Below are positions 1 to 6,674 of a stretch of 12,782 nucleotides of DNA, piece after piece. Below the pieces are notes generated by a model. The model was not told the origin of the DNA, did no database searches, and saw nothing but the letters and a program-made list of their open reading frames with translations. This DNA is from Lachnoclostridium sp. UBA903 (GTDB taxonomy: Bacteria; Bacillota; Clostridia; Lachnospirales; Lachnospiraceae): the NCBI GenBank assembly GCA_002294045.1, contig DBEP01000124.1:1-12782 (forward strand), read 5' to 3'. The number at the start of each line of letters is the position of its first letter. The stretch's first letter is position 1. The position numbers were made by a program, and so were the translations under genes.

Positions 1-183
1 TGTCAACAGCTCCAAGTTGGCCCGAAGTCCAGCTCGGCTGTCGTTCGACGCCGTTTCAATAACAAAGCCCACTATTCGCTCGACGCTGATGACGGGATTG
101 AAAAGGATATTCTTTTCGTATCTCTTTCCCTTTGGGAGATTTACGAACGCAAAATGACAACAGAGCAATTACAGGCCAAATAG
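1..183 (+). CDS. 3' end of an unrecognised gene (partial)
   Basis: The first base starts an open frame of 60 codons that runs to TAG at 181-183, so the gene begins left of the window. The visible part is basic near its start (three consecutive Arg at residues 16-18). It then has an acidic stretch (LDADDGIEKD) and an amphipathic helix-like tail with Trp, rich in Lys, Glu and Gln, ending QLQAK. Frame and composition look like real protein, and base composition is more GC-rich than the DNA that follows. It is the only plausible gene on the plus strand, so it converges on the reductase operon. I do not recognise the family. A gene from an adjacent mobile or accessory module is possible but unproven. 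Confidence 0.45.
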   Translation, partial: CQQLQVGPKSSSAVVRRRFNNKAHYSLDADDGIEKDILFVSLSLWEIYERKMTTEQLQAK

Positions 184-553
184 TAGCTTTTTGCTGGCTG
201 CTGTTCTCATCTATAGCATAAATTTGCAGATAAATTTTCTTCTCTCTTCTGGAACGGGATTCCTGTTTTAATTCCTGCCTCTTTGCACTTTAAAAACAGC
301 CATTTTTCTTCCCAATGCACGCACAATTCCCATTCCTTCCAAATTTTTTTAACTTCCCCGGACATAAAGCCATGTACCAGTGCTGTTAAGCCGCTCATAT
401 GCTACGGTCGTTCCCGGCGTTCTGTCAGCTGCAACTAGCTGCGGCCTGTTTTAAGCAAAAGTATTGCTTTCCAGAATATAAATCGGCGCTGAAAGCACGT
501 TCAGCGCTTTTAACTTCTATATCCAGAAATTTCACCACTTCCTGTAACAGATA
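184..553. other. Gap between convergent genes
   Basis: About 370 bases separate the plus-strand partial gene from the reductase stop. A minus-strand open frame of 63 codons (207-398) is tryptophan-rich but has an in-frame TAG two codons before its ATG and no ribosome binding site, and I do not recognise it. The only structure I can support is the hairpin at 486-507. Otherwise nothing is seen. Confidence 0.4.
486..507 (-). terminator. Hairpin terminator after the reductase operon
   Basis: GCGCTGAA (486-493) pairs perfectly with TTCAGCGC (500-507) around a 6-base loop, about 46 bases past the reductase stop. A T-run (TTTTAA) follows on the plus strand, while the minus strand has A-tract, stem, then a weaker T-rich stretch. 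It could therefore stop convergent transcription from both sides. The position and stem are seen; the role is inferred. Confidence 0.5.
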
Positions 554-1678
554 CTATGTCTCAAATGTAACCGCCACGTCCTTTAAATATTTTATAATTT
601 CAATATGCTGCGGGCAATTTTTTTCACATTGCTTACATTCTATACAGTCGGATGCCTTACCTTGTGTTCTTATATAATTATTATAATATACTCCCTGTAC
701 GGAAAAACCGGTGCTCTGGGTTTGCTTTTCCGTATTGAATAATGCAAAATAATTTGGAATAGCTATATTTTTCGGACATTTTTCAACGCAGTAACGACAG
801 GCTGTACATGGAATCATGATAGTTTCATTAATAATCTTCACCGCCTGTTTAACTATATCATATTCCTCCTGTACAAAAGGCCGGAAATCCTGCATATATC
901 CTGTGTTATCCAGCAATTGTCCCATATCGGACATTCCGCTTAATACCATCATGATTCCTTCATGGCCGGCCGCAAACCGGATAGCCCAGGAGGGTATGGA
1001 CATGTGAGGATGATATTCTTTTAATAATCTTTCAGCTTTTTCAGGTATGTTTGCAAGGGTGCCTCCCTTCACCGGTTCCATAACGATGACTGGTTTATTA
1101 TGTTTTCTGGCTGTCTCATAACATTTCCTTGACTGGATGCTTTCATTATCCCAATCCAGATAATTAATCTGCAGCTGGACAAAATCCACTTCCGGATGTA
1201 TTGTCAGGATTTCTTCCAATAAATCCGCATTATCATGATAAGAAAACCCTATCTGTCTGATTTTCCCTTCTTTTTTCTTTTCCCGGATAAAGGAAAAGCT
1301 GTCAAATTTTTGTGCCGTTGCGTAATTTCCCGTACCCAGGTTATGTAAAAGGTAATAATCAAAGTAATCTACGCCGCATTTTTCCAGCTGTTCTTTAAAG
1401 ATTCTTTCCTGGTCCTCCCTGGCTTTCAAAAACATGGTCGGCAATTTAGTAGCTATGGTGAAGCTATCCCTTTTATGGCGTTTTACTAACGACTCTCTAA
1501 CGGCTTCCTCACTCCTGCCCATATGATACATATAAGCCGTATCAAAATAGGTGAAGCCTCTTTCCAGAAATATATCCACCATTTGATTCAACGCATCCAT
1601 ATCGATACTTTCCGGAGCGTCCTGGTCCTTTAACGGCAAACGCATAAATCCAAATCCTAATTTTTTCTGTTCCGACAT
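554..1678 (-). CDS. Aldo/keto reductase with C-terminal 2x[4Fe-4S] ferredoxin domain
   Basis: Predicted cytosolic oxidoreductase of 374 residues. Residues 1 to about 280 form the aldo/keto reductase barrel. The usual tetrad is visible as Asp46 and Tyr51 (FDTAYMY), Lys78 (ATKLP) and His112 (LLHNL). Residues 291-301 (C291, C294, C297, C301-Pro) and 345-355 (C345, C348, C351, C355-Pro) are two CxxCxxCxxxCP motifs, the pattern of a bacterial ferredoxin with two 4Fe-4S clusters. This two-part build is well known in anaerobe reductases. The substrate cannot be read from sequence. A GGAGGG ribosome binding site sits about 7 bases before ATG. It is the last gene of the cupin-merR-flavodoxin-reductase run, 68 bases after the flavodoxin. 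The flavodoxin is a natural candidate electron partner for the iron-sulfur domain (inference). Confidence 0.93.
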   Translation of the reverse strand: MSEQKKLGFGFMRLPLKDQDAPESIDMDALNQMVDIFLERGFTYFDTAYMYHMGRSEEAVRESLVKRHKRDSFTIATKLPTMFLKAREDQERIFKEQLEKCGVDYFDYYLLHNLGTGNYATAQKFDSFSFIREKKKEGKIRQIGFSYHDNADLLEEILTIHPEVDFVQLQINYLDWDNESIQSRKCYETARKHNKPVIVMEPVKGGTLANIPEKAERLLKEYHPHMSIPSWAIRFAAGHEGIMMVLSGMSDMGQLLDNTGYMQDFRPFVQEEYDIVKQAVKIINETIMIPCTACRYCVEKCPKNIAIPNYFALFNTEKQTQSTGFSVQGVYYNNYIRTQGKASDCIECKQCEKNCPQHIEIIKYLKDVAVTFET

Positions 1679-1746
1679 TATATTTCTCCCTCCATTTACT
1701 TACGGTAATATATTTTACACAAAGTTTTATACAATAAAATTGCGTC

Positions 1747-2229
1747 CTATTGCGCCATTCCTAATTTGCGCAGCCATGCCGACACACCGTTCCGGGCCGC
1801 ATTAACGCTGCTACCTCTGATTGCCAGGCCTTCAAGCACTTCGGAGTTTGGACAAAGTTTTTTTATATCTCCCACACTTCGTCCCAATCCGCTTCCTTCA
1901 TGCGTACAAAACGGTATAATCGTTTTACCTGCAAAATCATATTCTTCCAAAAAACTGTATACACCCATCGGCATTGTGGCCCACCAGTTAGGGTAGCCGA
2001 TAAAAACTGCATCGTAAGAATCCATATTATCAACCTTTGCTGTCAGTTCAGGCCGGTAACGGGCATTCTGCTCCTTTCTTGCTTTATCTACCACCTCATT
2101 ATAGTCAGCCGGATATGGTTCCGCCGTCCTGATTTTAAAAAGGTCCCCGCCTGTAAATTCTTTGATTTTATTGGCAGCTGTTTCCGTGTTTCCGGAATGT
2201 GAAAAAAATGCAATCAATATTTTTCCCAT
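1747..2229 (-). CDS. Flavodoxin
   Basis: A 160-residue FMN-binding electron carrier or small flavodoxin-type reductase, cytosolic. The N-terminal strand followed by SHSGNT (residues 10-15) is the FMN phosphate-binding loop. The central PNWWATMP segment and the later THEGSGLG segment match the flavin-edge loops of short-chain flavodoxins of the Flavodoxin_4 type. Length is normal. The start is supported by AAGGAGAG about 8 bases upstream, lying inside the end of the MerR gene. The MerR stop codon directly abuts this ATG, so the two are almost certainly cotranscribed and probably translationally coupled. It is paired with a 4Fe-4S aldo/keto reductase immediately downstream, which suggests a shared redox task. 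The partner and substrate are inferred. Confidence 0.93.
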   Translation of the reverse strand: MGKILIAFFSHSGNTETAANKIKEFTGGDLFKIRTAEPYPADYNEVVDKARKEQNARYRPELTAKVDNMDSYDAVFIGYPNWWATMPMGVYSFLEEYDFAGKTIIPFCTHEGSGLGRSVGDIKKLCPNSEVLEGLAIRGSSVNAARNGVSAWLRKLGMAQ

Positions 2230-2637
2230 TTAAGAAATCTCTCCTTTTCGATTCATATCATTATTTTTTAACTTCTTTTCATATTTTACAACCCTGTCTT
2301 CGTATCCGTCTATTTTCTTATCCAGCCGTTCCAATACCTGTTTCATTTCTTCAATCCTTTCAGCAAGCTGTCTGCGCTGTTCTATCAAAAGATTTTTTCT
2401 CTCCCGGATTGTTGAATTTCCCTTTTGAAACAAGGACACATACTCAATCAATATTTCAATGGAGAGACCGGCCGTCCGCATACATTTAATAAAATGAACC
2501 CACTCACAGTCTCTTTTTGTATAATCCCTGGCTCCGCTCGTATTCCGTTTCACAGGTGGCAGCAGTCCGATACGTTCATAATAACGGAGCGTATCCGCTG
2601 AAATATTAAATTTACTGCTTACTTCCGTAATCGTCAT
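2230..2637 (-). CDS. MerR-family regulator, AdhR/NmlR-like
   Basis: A 135-residue dimeric activator/repressor. Residues 1-40 are the winged helix-turn-helix (ITEVSSKFNISADTLRYYERIGLL, then a Gly-Ala-Arg-Asp-Tyr wing). The middle is CMRTAGLSIEILIEYV, and residues about 75-125 form a long Arg/Glu/Lys-rich antiparallel coiled coil, normal for MerR proteins. There is no C-terminal metal-binding cysteine cluster. Cys44 and Cys52 are present. From family knowledge, B. subtilis AdhR uses Cys52 to sense formaldehyde and methylglyoxal, so a thiol-based aldehyde sensor is plausible. AAAGGAGG precedes ATG by about 7 bases. The gene sits between the cupin and the flavodoxin. The likely target is the palindromic promoter at 3228-3258, giving autoregulation as part of the operon. 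The effector is inferred. Confidence 0.92.
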   Translation of the reverse strand: MTITEVSSKFNISADTLRYYERIGLLPPVKRNTSGARDYTKRDCEWVHFIKCMRTAGLSIEILIEYVSLFQKGNSTIRERKNLLIEQRRQLAERIEEMKQVLERLDKKIDGYEDRVVKYEKKLKNNDMNRKGEIS

Positions 2638-2738
2638 GGTTTTTCCTCCTTTACCCGGAATTTAATTTTACCAGACAGCTTTCTTTTTTTAAGCTAGTGG
2701 ACCATTCAGAACAGTGCATTAGATTTTTCAGGCGCGCT

Positions 2739-3158
2739 CTAGAGTGTGTTTCCATTATAAACCTCATCCGTTACAGGTTCCAGCCATATGGCCTCTCCCC
2801 TCTGCGGGTTCGTACTGATTGCAATATGGGTAAACCAGCTATCCGGTGCGGAGCCATGCCAGTGCTTCACATCGGGACGGATTTTTACCACATCTCCTTC
2901 CTGAAGCATCCGTACCGGTTTGCCTTCTTCCTGATAATATCCTTTCCCGCCGGTAACGAGCAGAATCTGACCGCCCGGATGTGTATGCCAGTTATTTCTT
3001 GCGCCCGGTTCAAATGTTACGTTTCCTATGGGACATAGAAACGTGCTGTCATTGGCAACCAGCATTTCAAGCCACACGGCGCCTATGAAATGGTCATTTG
3101 TAATTCTTTTTCCCTTCGGGAAAATTACACTTTTGCTTAAATTATTTGATTCGTCCAT
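2739..3158 (-). CDS. Cupin-domain protein
   Basis: A single-domain cupin of 139 residues from the chosen start. The first cupin motif is NNWHTHPGGQILLVTGGKG (His-x-His plus Gln). The second is EGDVVKIRPDVKHWHG, with further His residues, so a metal-binding beta barrel is expected. Cupins of this type often sit beside carboxymuconolactone decarboxylase-like proteins and MerR regulators, and their exact reactions are mostly unknown. Start choice: the longest frame begins at 3179, but that ATG lacks a ribosome binding site. The ATG at 3156-3158 has GGAGG five bases upstream and gives MDESNNLSKS, so I prefer it. It is the first gene behind the MerR-type promoter and 101 bases upstream of merR. 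Confidence 0.88.
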   Translation of the reverse strand: MDESNNLSKSVIFPKGKRITNDHFIGAVWLEMLVANDSTFLCPIGNVTFEPGARNNWHTHPGGQILLVTGGKGYYQEEGKPVRMLQEGDVVKIRPDVKHWHGSAPDSWFTHIAISTNPQRGEAIWLEPVTDEVYNGNTL

Positions 3159-3227
3159 AGCTACCTCCATATTTTTCATAAATATTTCCCGGGTTGGTTT
3201 TTATCAATGAATTATTCTTTCTAATCC

Positions 3228-3258
3228 ATCCTACCACTTGGAGTTAACTCCAAGTCAA
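3228..3258 (-). promoter_or_regulatory. MerR-type promoter with operator in a 19-bp spacer
   Basis: Read leftward, a -35 TTGACT (3258-3253) and a -10 TAGGAT (3233-3228) are separated by exactly 19 bases. A perfect 20-bp palindrome, ACTTGGAGTTAACTCCAAGT (3236-3255), fills this spacer. An over-long 19-20 bp spacer carrying the dyad is the signature of promoters untwisted by MerR-family activators. It lies about 70 bases ahead of the cupin start, upstream of the only MerR gene in the window. The geometry is seen; binding by this regulator is inferred. Confidence 0.8.
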
Positions 3259-3284
3259 GTTTTTTTTATTGGTTCGGTGTAAAA

Positions 3285-3342
3285 TGCAAGGTTTGATATG
3301 TTCGATTTATAGATTCGAAAGAAATAGTAGGCGAGCCTTGCA
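3285..3342. repeat. Nested inverted repeat
   Basis: TGCAAGG (3285-3291) and CCTTGCA (3336-3342) are perfect 7-bp arms around 44 bases. Inside them TTCGA and TCGAA form a second short inverted pair. It lies just upstream of the MerR promoter and far downstream of the diguanylate cyclase. It may be a structured transcript end or a small element end; no function can be assigned. Confidence 0.3.
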
Positions 3343-3368
3343 ACGGACAGTGTTAAATATAAAAGTAA

Positions 3369-3416
3369 GCCTTAAAAAATGGGCAGGCCGGGTCTGGTGC
3401 CTTAAATTTTACAGGC
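3369..3416 (-). terminator. Possible imperfect terminator downstream of the diguanylate cyclase
   Basis: AGCCTTAAAA near 3369 can pair with TTTTACAGGCT near 3407-3416 with one bulged base. Inside, GGCA pairs with TGCC. On the minus strand the inner stem is followed by six T (3379-3374). It lies about 230 bases past the cyclase stop. The stem is weak and interrupted, so the call is tentative. Confidence 0.3.
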
Positions 3417-3453
3417 TATGTGTAGAGTTATAAATGTAAACCAAATTGTAACG

Positions 3454-3641
3454 TTAAAACAGCAGAGTCGATATACCATTTGATACAAATCTACTGAGTA
3501 TATGTCTCCGCTCTGTCAATTCCATAATTCTGTTATTGTATTCAATGATATCTTGTTCTTGTTGCTCACCATTCAATCGAGATGTTAAAAACAAACCGTG
3601 TGTGAATGAATAATATCATCTGAAAGTAAATCAGCAAAATT
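3454..3641 (-). pseudogene. Short frameshifted coding remnant, family uncertain
   Basis: Downstream of the cyclase two overlapping minus-strand frames look protein-like but neither is a whole gene. One runs from the cyclase end to TAA at 3585-3587 (it contains NRAYNFADLLSDD). The other runs from about 3615 to TAA at 3454-3456 and contains EYNNRIMELTERRHILSRF followed by ISTLLF. They would join by a one-base slip in a T-run near 3587-3592. The second part resembles the region of large serine recombinases after their zinc ribbon, where a phrase like LSRL...ID.ALF is common. That comparison is from memory and weak. No ribosome binding site with a credible start is seen. Chance open frames remain possible. 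Confidence 0.3.
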
Positions 3642-3648
3642 ATAAGCT

Positions 3649-4722
3649 CTATTCAATTCTATTTCTTCCCTGATTTTTTGCTATGTATAATGCTTCGTCC
3701 GCTTTCTTTAAAAGGAGGTTAGGATTATCGGTCTTGTCTGGATAAGAACTTACTCCTATTGAAACTGTTATTTTGATTTTTATGTTATTCTCAATAAAAA
3801 AGAAATAATCCTCTACATTTTTTCTTATATTCTCTGCAATATTCAATGCTTGTTCATAATTACATCCCAATAAAATTACTGTAAACTCTTCTCCGCCATT
3901 TCTTGAAATAATATCGAAAGATCTGCAAGTGTTTACCAGTATTTCACTGAATTGCTTTAAAACCATATCACCGGATGTATGTCCAAAGGTATCGTTTACT
4001 TTTTTAAAATAATCTAAATCAAGCATAAGCAATGACAAGCTTTCACTCTTTTTAACGACAGCTGCTGCCGCATTATTTAATAATCTGTCAAACTCCCTCA
4101 GGTTATATAACCCTGTAAGGAAATCTATTGAAGAATCTTGCTTGAGTTTTAAATATAACTCATTTGTATTTCTGACATAAGTCAAAACAAAATAAATAAT
4201 GACAGATACAATAAGGCTCGAAAATATGTATTCACATAAAATTTTAAAAGTTAGATGCGGTTCTTTGACCAGCAGAATTATACTTATTGCAGACGAGATA
4301 ATATTTACCGCACTCATATAAATATATTTCTTTTTTAGAGGCAATGCAGATGTCGATGATATTACGTTACAGAATATAAATACAACTGTAAGATTTAGTA
4401 TAGCCGTTAAAGAGGCATCATTTATACCAAAATAAACCAACCTGAATATACCGATAATAAACGCTGTTATAAATGATGATACCGTACCACAATAAAATGT
4501 AGATACAATTAATGCAATCAGTCTGAAATCCATAATCATATTCTCTGACAAATCAATTCTATTAAACATTAACAGGCAAGCTGTTAGCCCAAACAATAAT
4601 CCTATTATAGCTTTCGTTTTAATAGTAGATTTCGAGTCAATCTTTTGTTCCCTAAAAAAATGGCTTGCTAAATACATAATTGAAATAAGTATAGAAGCAT
4701 TTATTAAAAGTAAGTTAAGCAT
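3649..4722 (-). CDS. Membrane diguanylate cyclase (5TM-LYT sensor + GGDEF)
   Basis: A 357-residue inner-membrane enzyme that should make cyclic di-GMP from two GTP. Residues 1-185 hold about six hydrophobic segments. The stretch MDFRLIALIV...ITAFIIGIFRLVYFG (65-99) matches the 5TM receptor domain of LytS-YhcK proteins. Residues 196-357 are GGDEF: DFLTGLYNLREF, metal Asp235 in LDLDYFKKVND, the active-site GGEEF at 276-280, and SIGVSSYP near 321. RSFD at 267-270, five residues before GGEEF, is a complete RxxD inhibitory site, so product feedback is expected. GGAGG lies seven bases before ATG. It is flanked by AT-rich non-coding DNA on both sides and appears to be its own transcription unit. The ligand of the sensor is unknown. 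Confidence 0.93.
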   Translation of the reverse strand: MLNLLLINASILISIMYLASHFFREQKIDSKSTIKTKAIIGLLFGLTACLLMFNRIDLSENMIMDFRLIALIVSTFYCGTVSSFITAFIIGIFRLVYFGINDASLTAILNLTVVFIFCNVISSTSALPLKKKYIYMSAVNIISSAISIILLVKEPHLTFKILCEYIFSSLIVSVIIYFVLTYVRNTNELYLKLKQDSSIDFLTGLYNLREFDRLLNNAAAAVVKKSESLSLLMLDLDYFKKVNDTFGHTSGDMVLKQFSEILVNTCRSFDIISRNGGEEFTVILLGCNYEQALNIAENIRKNVEDYFFFIENNIKIKITVSIGVSSYPDKTDNPNLLLKKADEALYIAKNQGRNRIE

Positions 4723-5048
4723 AAAATCCTCCGAATGTATTATGACAACAGCATAGACATAAAAAGTGTTCCTGCTTGCAGCTGCACTGCCAGCAGAATC
4801 ACCTAATTTAATATTTTTTTAGTTGGAACATAGTTTCTATATATTTCAAATATTATTTTAACAGAAATATTAAAATTACACTATTTATGATAACTTACCT
4901 TTAAACGACAATAAAGCTTTATTTCAGTATTAGCAAGAATAACAAAATAATTGTAGAATGATTATTAATAAATTAGTATAAGTACTTATTTAACAATATC
5001 ATATACATTATTTTTAATCAACATACTATATATGATTGTGTCAGTACT
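4723..5048. other. AT-rich intergenic leader of the cyclase
   Basis: About 325 very AT-rich bases lie between the DUF3892 gene and the cyclase. The one clear structure is an imperfect hairpin at 4772-4796 (CTGCT and AGCAG arms, one mismatch, GCAG and CTGC inner arms, 5-base loop). It lies about 50 bases upstream of the cyclase start on its leader side. I see no cyclic-di-GMP riboswitch signature and no confident promoter hexamers. Confidence 0.4.
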
Positions 5049-5348
5049 TCAATTTTTAATGGAAGGCAGATTCCCAAGGTTATTTTCTTCATTGCTGTCC
5101 GGTAATGATTTCAGGTATTCGTTCCCGTTTCTGGTTGCAATACCCACACCTTGAATACCGCCCTGTTTGGCCAGCTGTACTCCTCTTTCCTTATCCAGCA
5201 CACGTCCGTCAGAAAGCTGGTAACCTGTCACTCGTCCGCTTTCTTTAACTAAAGCAACTATGTGCTTTGCATCTGCATTAGGAGTCGGTATATCCTCCAG
5301 TGCCATCATAGGAAGATTCGTAAGATTACGATTATCATTATCAGGCAT
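5049..5348 (-). CDS. DUF3892 domain protein
   Basis: A 99-residue soluble protein of unknown function. After a polar N-terminus (MPDNDNRNLTNLP), residues about 25-80 match the DUF3892 pattern. This is a small beta-rich domain with a KESGRVTGYQLSDGRVL strand pair, an AKQGGIQGVGIATRNGNEYL strand-turn segment, and an acidic, disordered tail. In Firmicutes such proteins are short and usually stand alone. GGAGG is nine bases before the ATG, which supports this start. No signal peptide or membrane segment is present. It is 326 bases upstream of the diguanylate cyclase on the same strand, in an AT-rich patch. Cotranscription with the cyclase is possible but not shown. The domain call is from recognition of the conserved phrases. 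Confidence 0.8.
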   Translation of the reverse strand: MPDNDNRNLTNLPMMALEDIPTPNADAKHIVALVKESGRVTGYQLSDGRVLDKERGVQLAKQGGIQGVGIATRNGNEYLKSLPDSNEENNLGNLPSIKN

Positions 5349-5744
5349 ATCTTCATTCCTCCAATTCTTTATTTTGTCAATTGATTTTGTTCTTAGTGTT
5401 ACTATTCTTCATGGAAATATACAATAAACAATTTAGTAAGATAACTGGAAAAAATTATAAAAATAATTATAATTATCTTGTACTTCTGCCCTATTAAGGG
5501 TTTTAAAAGTAATCATTTTCGGTTTATGCCTATCCTTAATGCAAACTAAAAAATAGATTTTATAATTTAATCTGTCCCCAACGTAACATTAACCGAAACT
5601 GTATAACCTTTCACTGGCAAGCTGATAACGGCTAACAGAACATACGACCTTCATCCGTTAGATTGAGCCCATGTTAGGTGCCACACAAGAAAGACGGCTA
5701 TCCTAAAGATAACCGCCTGTAGTGTGTAAATGTAAATCATTTAA
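5349..5744. other. Intergenic region with a terminator and no clear gene
   Basis: This AT-rich stretch holds the hairpin at 5692-5718. A short minus-strand open frame at 5567-5650 ends ...VNVTLGTD but has no start or ribosome binding site and looks like debris. TTGACA occurs just before the DUF3892 ribosome binding site, but no -10 is placed correctly for it. No other feature is supported. Confidence 0.4.
5692..5718 (-). terminator. Terminator hairpin of the ada-alkA/ogt unit
   Basis: On the minus strand AGGCGGTTATC pairs along 11 positions (two of them G-U) with GATAGCCGTCT around a TTTAG loop. Flanking CACAC and GTGTG could extend it with a bulge. The following bases are T-rich (TTTCTTGT). 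It sits about 27 bases past the last coding remnant of the unit, so a transcript end is the natural reading. Confidence 0.6.
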
Positions 5745-6138
5745 CTAACTGCTTTTTATGCATTCTCTTATCAAATCCATTATTTTATCTGCTGCGTCCA
5801 TTATCATTGTTTGCTCTTCATCAGTATATAATCCGCTTGCTGATTCCATTGCTGGATAAAAGTCAACGAACAAATCAACTGCCTTTTTTGGTATAAAATC
5901 ATTTTGTTCCCAATCATCTTTAATATTCAGCTAGATTGCCAGAGTACATATCATGAATAAATTCATCAAAATTATTGCCACATTTTTTAGAATACTTATA
6001 TTCCAAAGAATCCATAGGAATAACACTAACTTCTTCAGTACCTTTTATTAAAGTAAACGCCATACCATACTCATGAATTTCCAGTCTATAGTGCACCGCA
6101 CTATCAACCTTTATTATTAACTGCCCCGCCAGGCACAT
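5745..6138 (-). pseudogene. Unrecognised gene, apparently frameshifted
   Basis: Two adjoining minus-strand frames behave like one protein of roughly 133 residues. The first, ATG at 6138 to TAA at 5920, gives 72 residues (MCLAGQLIIKVDSAVHYRLE to ...GNLAEY). The second, in another frame, is open from 5930 to TAG at 5745 and gives 61 residues (NIKDDWEQNDFIPKKAVDLF to ...IRECIKSS). It has TAG immediately before it and no ATG, GTG or ribosome binding site at its beginning. A one-base change around 5923 would join AEY to NIKDDWEQ. The first frame starts eight bases after the ogt stop, with only a weak ribosome binding site. I do not recognise the family. Alternatives are two overlapping genes with an unusual CTG start, a programmed shift, or a sequencing error. 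Confidence 0.55.
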
Positions 6139-6146
6139 CTATCCGG

Positions 6147-6674
6147 TTACGATATCCCATCATCGAATAATCGCCTGCTTGTAAGATCCGCTTGCTCAAT
6201 CTGAAGCAGAGCCTTTTTCTTTTCCAATCCTCCCGCATACCCTGTCAGGCTTCCGTTTGCACCAACAACTCTATGACATGGTATTAGAATAGAGATAGGA
6301 TTGTGCCCGACAGCGCCGCCAACAGCCTGCGCTGACATTGAATCTATTCCATTTGAATCTGCAATCTTTTTTGCGATTTCCCCATAAGTCGTAACATGGC
6401 CATATGGTATTTCAAGAAGTATTTTCCAAACAGCTTTTTGAAAAGTCGTTCCTTTCGGTTCAAGATTAGGGAGAGCCATATTCCTTTTGCCTGCAAAATA
6501 ATCCTCAAGCCACCTGCGAAGCTTTATAAATATTGGATGATTAGGTTCATAAATCCATATATCTTTATCGGATGGATAATATTTTTGCCCAACGAACCAA
6601 AGCCCCGTAAGCGTATCATTCTCTGCTGATGCTGTTATATCACCGAGAGGGCTTTTTAAATTTGTGTAAATCAT
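6147..6674 (-). CDS. ogt: Methylated-DNA--protein-cysteine methyltransferase (Ogt type)
   Basis: A 175-residue DNA repair protein that removes methyl groups from O6-methylguanine onto its own cysteine. The acceptor is Cys133 in IPCHRVVGANG. The upstream VTTYGEIA (94-101) is the helix-turn-helix entry, and GHNP (123-126) contains the active-site-turn Asn. Length is normal for Ogt. The family's usual arginine finger (ARAVG) is SAQAVG here, with Gln116 in place of Arg. My recollection is that this variant occurs in other Firmicute Ogt proteins. The start codon overlaps the upstream stop as ATGA, so translation is coupled to the Ada-AlkA fusion. This matches the usual adaptive-response partnership of an alkyl-base glycosylase with a methyltransferase. 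A partly decayed gene follows after eight bases. Confidence 0.95.
   Translation of the reverse strand: MIYTNLKSPLGDITASAENDTLTGLWFVGQKYYPSDKDIWIYEPNHPIFIKLRRWLEDYFAGKRNMALPNLEPKGTTFQKAVWKILLEIPYGHVTTYGEIAKKIADSNGIDSMSAQAVGGAVGHNPISILIPCHRVVGANGSLTGYAGGLEKKKALLQIEQADLTSRRLFDDGIS

Noticed and set aside
14..30. Shared word TGGCCCGAAG near both ends of the window (start and about 12545)
   Set aside because: Only ten bases match, in unrelated frames, with no extension, so this is probably chance rather than a direct repeat flanking an element.
207..398. Minus-strand 63-codon frame, tryptophan-rich
   Set aside because: TAG lies two codons before its ATG, there is no ribosome binding site, and no family is recognised. 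It sits beyond the likely terminator of the reductase operon.
4772..4796. Cyclic-di-GMP riboswitch in the cyclase leader
   Set aside because: There is an imperfect hairpin, but none of the conserved GEMM-type sequence blocks is present.
5567..5650. Minus-strand 27-codon frame ending VNVTLGTD
   Set aside because: It looks protein-like, but it is short, has no start or ribosome binding site, and no similarity can be named.
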